Below, in pieces: positions 15,213 to 16,824 of a DNA stretch of 16,824 bases. Positions within the stretch are counted from its first letter, which is position 1; the number at the start of each line of letters is the position of its first letter. The notes below the pieces were generated by a model that did not search any database, was not told where the DNA came from, and worked only from the letters and a program-made list of their open reading frames with translations. Origin of the DNA: Candidatus Dojkabacteria bacterium (GTDB lineage: Bacteria; Patescibacteriota; Dojkabacteria; GCA-002793355); assembly GCA_027033525.1 (NCBI GenBank), contig JALVLD010000022.1, positions 1 to 16,824 of the forward strand, given 5' to 3'. The translations under genes were made by a program, and so were the position numbers.

Positions 15213-15791
15213 ATGCACTACGATAAACCGCCCCCTGCCCCAAACACCAACTGCTACACGCTTATTCACAAATACCTATCCCCGTCTCATCCTCTGTATG
15301 GCACATATATAACTCACGTAACACTAGTTACACAACTAGCACTAAAGATTACAAAAGGCCTTAAACTCCCTTACAAAGACTATGTATTTATAAAAGAAGC
15401 AGCGATGCTACATGACATTGGAATCATATATGTGCATCACCCTCAAATATTATATATGCACGGCCGTTATCCTTATGCTACTCATCAGTACCTGGGATAC
15501 CTAATTTTGTTAAAAGAAGGTCTCCCTAAACATGCTAAAGTAGCACTAAGACATGGTCTAGGTTACTACAATTACGAAGGAAAATTAATTCGGCCTCGTA
15601 CAGAAGCAGAAAAAATAATAAGCTATGCAGACTTATTTTACAGTAAAAGTACAGAAAAACTATGGCATCTCAGAACAACGAATGATGTTTTACACGCAAT
15701 ATACAACAAGTGGTTCCCCAAAAATCCAACTCCTTACGTAAAATTTTTCATGCAGCTGCATAAAAAATATGGCCCTTTTGCTTTTAGTTAG
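15213..15791 (+). CDS. HD-domain (HDIG-type) metal-dependent phosphohydrolase
   Basis: 192 residues. Seen: metal-binding pattern with H35 (TYITHV), the HD pair H67-D68 in AAMLHDIG, further histidines at H91 and H114 (LRHG), and a closing aspartate D140 in ISYADLF. The extra histidines fit the subset of HD proteins with a two-metal centre acting on nucleotides or phosphoesters. The substrate cannot be assigned. No membrane segment or second domain is visible, so it is probably a small cytoplasmic enzyme. It lies 30 nt after tRNA-Arg with only a weak promoter-like TATATT before it, so it may be transcribed with the tRNA. Its stop overlaps the stop of the convergent dCTP-deaminase-like gene by 8 nt. 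No Shine-Dalgarno is seen. Confidence 0.85.
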   Translation: MHYDKPPPAPNTNCYTLIHKYLSPSHPLYGTYITHVTLVTQLALKITKGLKLPYKDYVFIKEAAMLHDIGIIYVHHPQILYMHGRYPYATHQYLGYLILLKEGLPKHAKVALRHGLGYYNYEGKLIRPRTEAEKIISYADLFYSKSTEKLWHLRTTNDVLHAIYNKWFPKNPTPYVKFFMQLHKKYGPFAFS

Positions 15792-16824
15792 TTCTAAAAT
15801 ATTTTGATAAACGCACCGTAGGCTGACCAATATAATGAGAGCTGGCACGTTTATCGTACAAAATTTCAGCAGGTTTGCTTAATCTATCCCAAAATGCCTT
15901 AATAATTGGTTGGCCAGCTACAACATATACATTTTCAAATGGGCGTACCTCTAAAGTTATAGGTTTACCCTTATTATTGTTTATAACTCCCCAGCCTGGA
16001 TCCACAAAACCTGCATAATGGCCCCTAAATTCGCCTGTATATGGATCAATCGCAGCAAATTCTAAGCTCCAGGATGCTGGTACAACTATATATTCATAAG
16101 TAGTTAATATATAAAATTTATCTTTTTGCAAAAATAAAAATTTACTATCTTGCAAGTCAGTTTTAAACACTGGCTTAAAAAACTCAGTTGGATCATAAGT
16201 GCCTGCAGGTGCTGTTAGGTCCAACGGCTCTTTAGACTCTCTTGCTTGCCATCCTACTATATCTGCACTTAAACCCAAAGTAAATGTAATTGCATTATCA
16301 TAGTCTGAACGCACCAAGGTATCAGGATCAATCAGTTTACCTTCTGGGGTAAAAAAACATTTATTTTCTGCCAAAAAATTCATAACATGCTCTACTTGAC
16401 GCAAGCGAGGGTCTCCTTTAATAAATCTTATTTGAGTTAAACTTACCCCAGGAGCTATTACAACACTAAAAGATCTTGGAGTAACAAAAGCCCAAAGCTC
16501 ACCTTTATAACCTGGTTCTAATACGTCTAAACGTCCCTTATGAGGATTAATAATTCTTACATGCACATCTACCCTCCCAATACTAGATTTAGGGCTAAAA
16601 ATTGCTCTAATATTTGCTGGCAAATCTAAAGTTTCCTGAAATTTAACTAAATAAGTTTTGCCTTTCTCTAAAATCTTTTTATTATTATTTAATTTTTTTG
16701 CAATTAAATTATTAGATTTAAAAAAGGTGTAAACATCATTTATGTTTGAAGGAAGTACAATTGCTTTAAGTTCATACACATCATCCGCAACACGAATATC
16801 TACAGAGCTGGGGCCAATCTCTTC
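15784..16824 (-). CDS. Two-domain dCTP-deaminase-like protein, 5' end cut by window edge
   Basis: 346 visible codons, open at 16824. The frame continues through the GTG at 16779 and reads EEIGPSSVDIRVADD before it, matching the conserved start of the dCTP deaminase/dUTPase fold, so the gene begins outside the window. First domain: SPKSSIGRVDVH (visible residues about 77-88) and GELWAFV with a Glu (about 109) in the catalytic position. Second domain: GFVDPGWG, ITLEVRPFENVYVVAGQPI and a C-terminal SHYIGQPTVRLSKYF. Tandem copies of the fold are known in the longer DCD family, while E. coli Dcd has one of about 190 residues. The expected reaction is dCTP to dUTP in thymidylate supply. The second half lacks an obvious SSxxR motif and may be structural. 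Confidence 0.88.
   Translation of the reverse strand, partial: EEIGPSSVDIRVADDVYELKAIVLPSNINDVYTFFKSNNLIAKKLNNNKKILEKGKTYLVKFQETLDLPANIRAIFSPKSSIGRVDVHVRIINPHKGRLDVLEPGYKGELWAFVTPRSFSVVIAPGVSLTQIRFIKGDPRLRQVEHVMNFLAENKCFFTPEGKLIDPDTLVRSDYDNAITFTLGLSADIVGWQARESKEPLDLTAPAGTYDPTEFFKPVFKTDLQDSKFLFLQKDKFYILTTYEYIVVPASWSLEFAAIDPYTGEFRGHYAGFVDPGWGVINNNKGKPITLEVRPFENVYVVAGQPIIKAFWDRLSKPAEILYDKRASSHYIGQPTVRLSKYFRTN

Noticed and set aside
15028-15243. 71-residue minus-strand ORF across tRNA-Arg with a RPEGLEPPTFWSE-type sequence
   Set aside because: This is the well-known spurious translation of the antisense strand of a tRNA gene. It also covers two promoters and overlaps the real 527-residue gene start.
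1-16824. CRISPR arrays, insertion sequences, prophage genes or long direct repeats
   Set aside because: No regularly spaced repeats, transposase-like frames, phage structural genes or repeats longer than about 13 bp were seen outside expected tRNA similarities.

Overview
The window looks like a piece of a small, compact, AT-rich bacterial genome, most likely from the Candidate Phyla Radiation (Patescibacteria), possibly near Microgenomates or Katanobacteria. This is inference. It rests on tight same-strand gene packing, an enlarged adenylate-kinase-like protein, a sortase, a PilX-like surface operon, tRNA genes without encoded CCA, near absence of Shine-Dalgarno sequences, and promoters that sit directly on start codons. 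The standard code fits all genes. TGA is not seen as a stop in any of 14 genes whose 3' ends are visible (8 TAA, 6 TAG).

Layout. Positions 1-805 (minus) hold the N-terminal half of an ABC-F ATPase, running off the left edge. Positions 806-1329 hold its promoter and long leader, an 84-residue hypothetical gene and a strong hairpin terminator. Positions 1330-3960 (minus) are a grpE-dnaK heat-shock operon with a consensus promoter and a CIRCE-like operator, so it is probably under HrcA control. Positions 4046-5019 (plus) carry a small two-segment membrane protein with tandem promoters, followed by a sortase. Positions 5028-9242 (minus) form a run reading adenylate-kinase-like protein, MFS exporter, eight-cysteine lipoprotein-like protein, YvcK/GlmR-like protein and tRNA-Val. 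The yvcK stop codon lies inside the tRNA.

Positions 9282-15095 (minus) form a three-gene surface operon: a membrane-anchored 527-residue protein, a 1070-residue secreted cysteine-rich protein with Ig-like and beta-rich regions, and a PilX-like N-terminally anchored protein. None of the three has a function I can assign. This operon is the best candidate in the window for an undescribed system. Its promoter overlaps, back to back, the promoter of a plus-strand tRNA-Arg(TCG), which precedes an HD-domain gene. That gene ends tail to tail with a two-domain dCTP-deaminase-like gene that is cut at its 5' end by the right edge.

The main cross-cutting pattern is regulatory. Three unrelated genes (4119, 9206, 15059) share TTGCAA, a 17-bp spacer, a TATA-type -10 box, 6-7 nt, then ATG. 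This is the layout expected for leaderless transcripts. Functionally the window mixes housekeeping (protein folding, nucleotide metabolism, translation, cell-wall or carbon control) with cell-surface building (sortase, surface operon, cysteine-rich lipoprotein).
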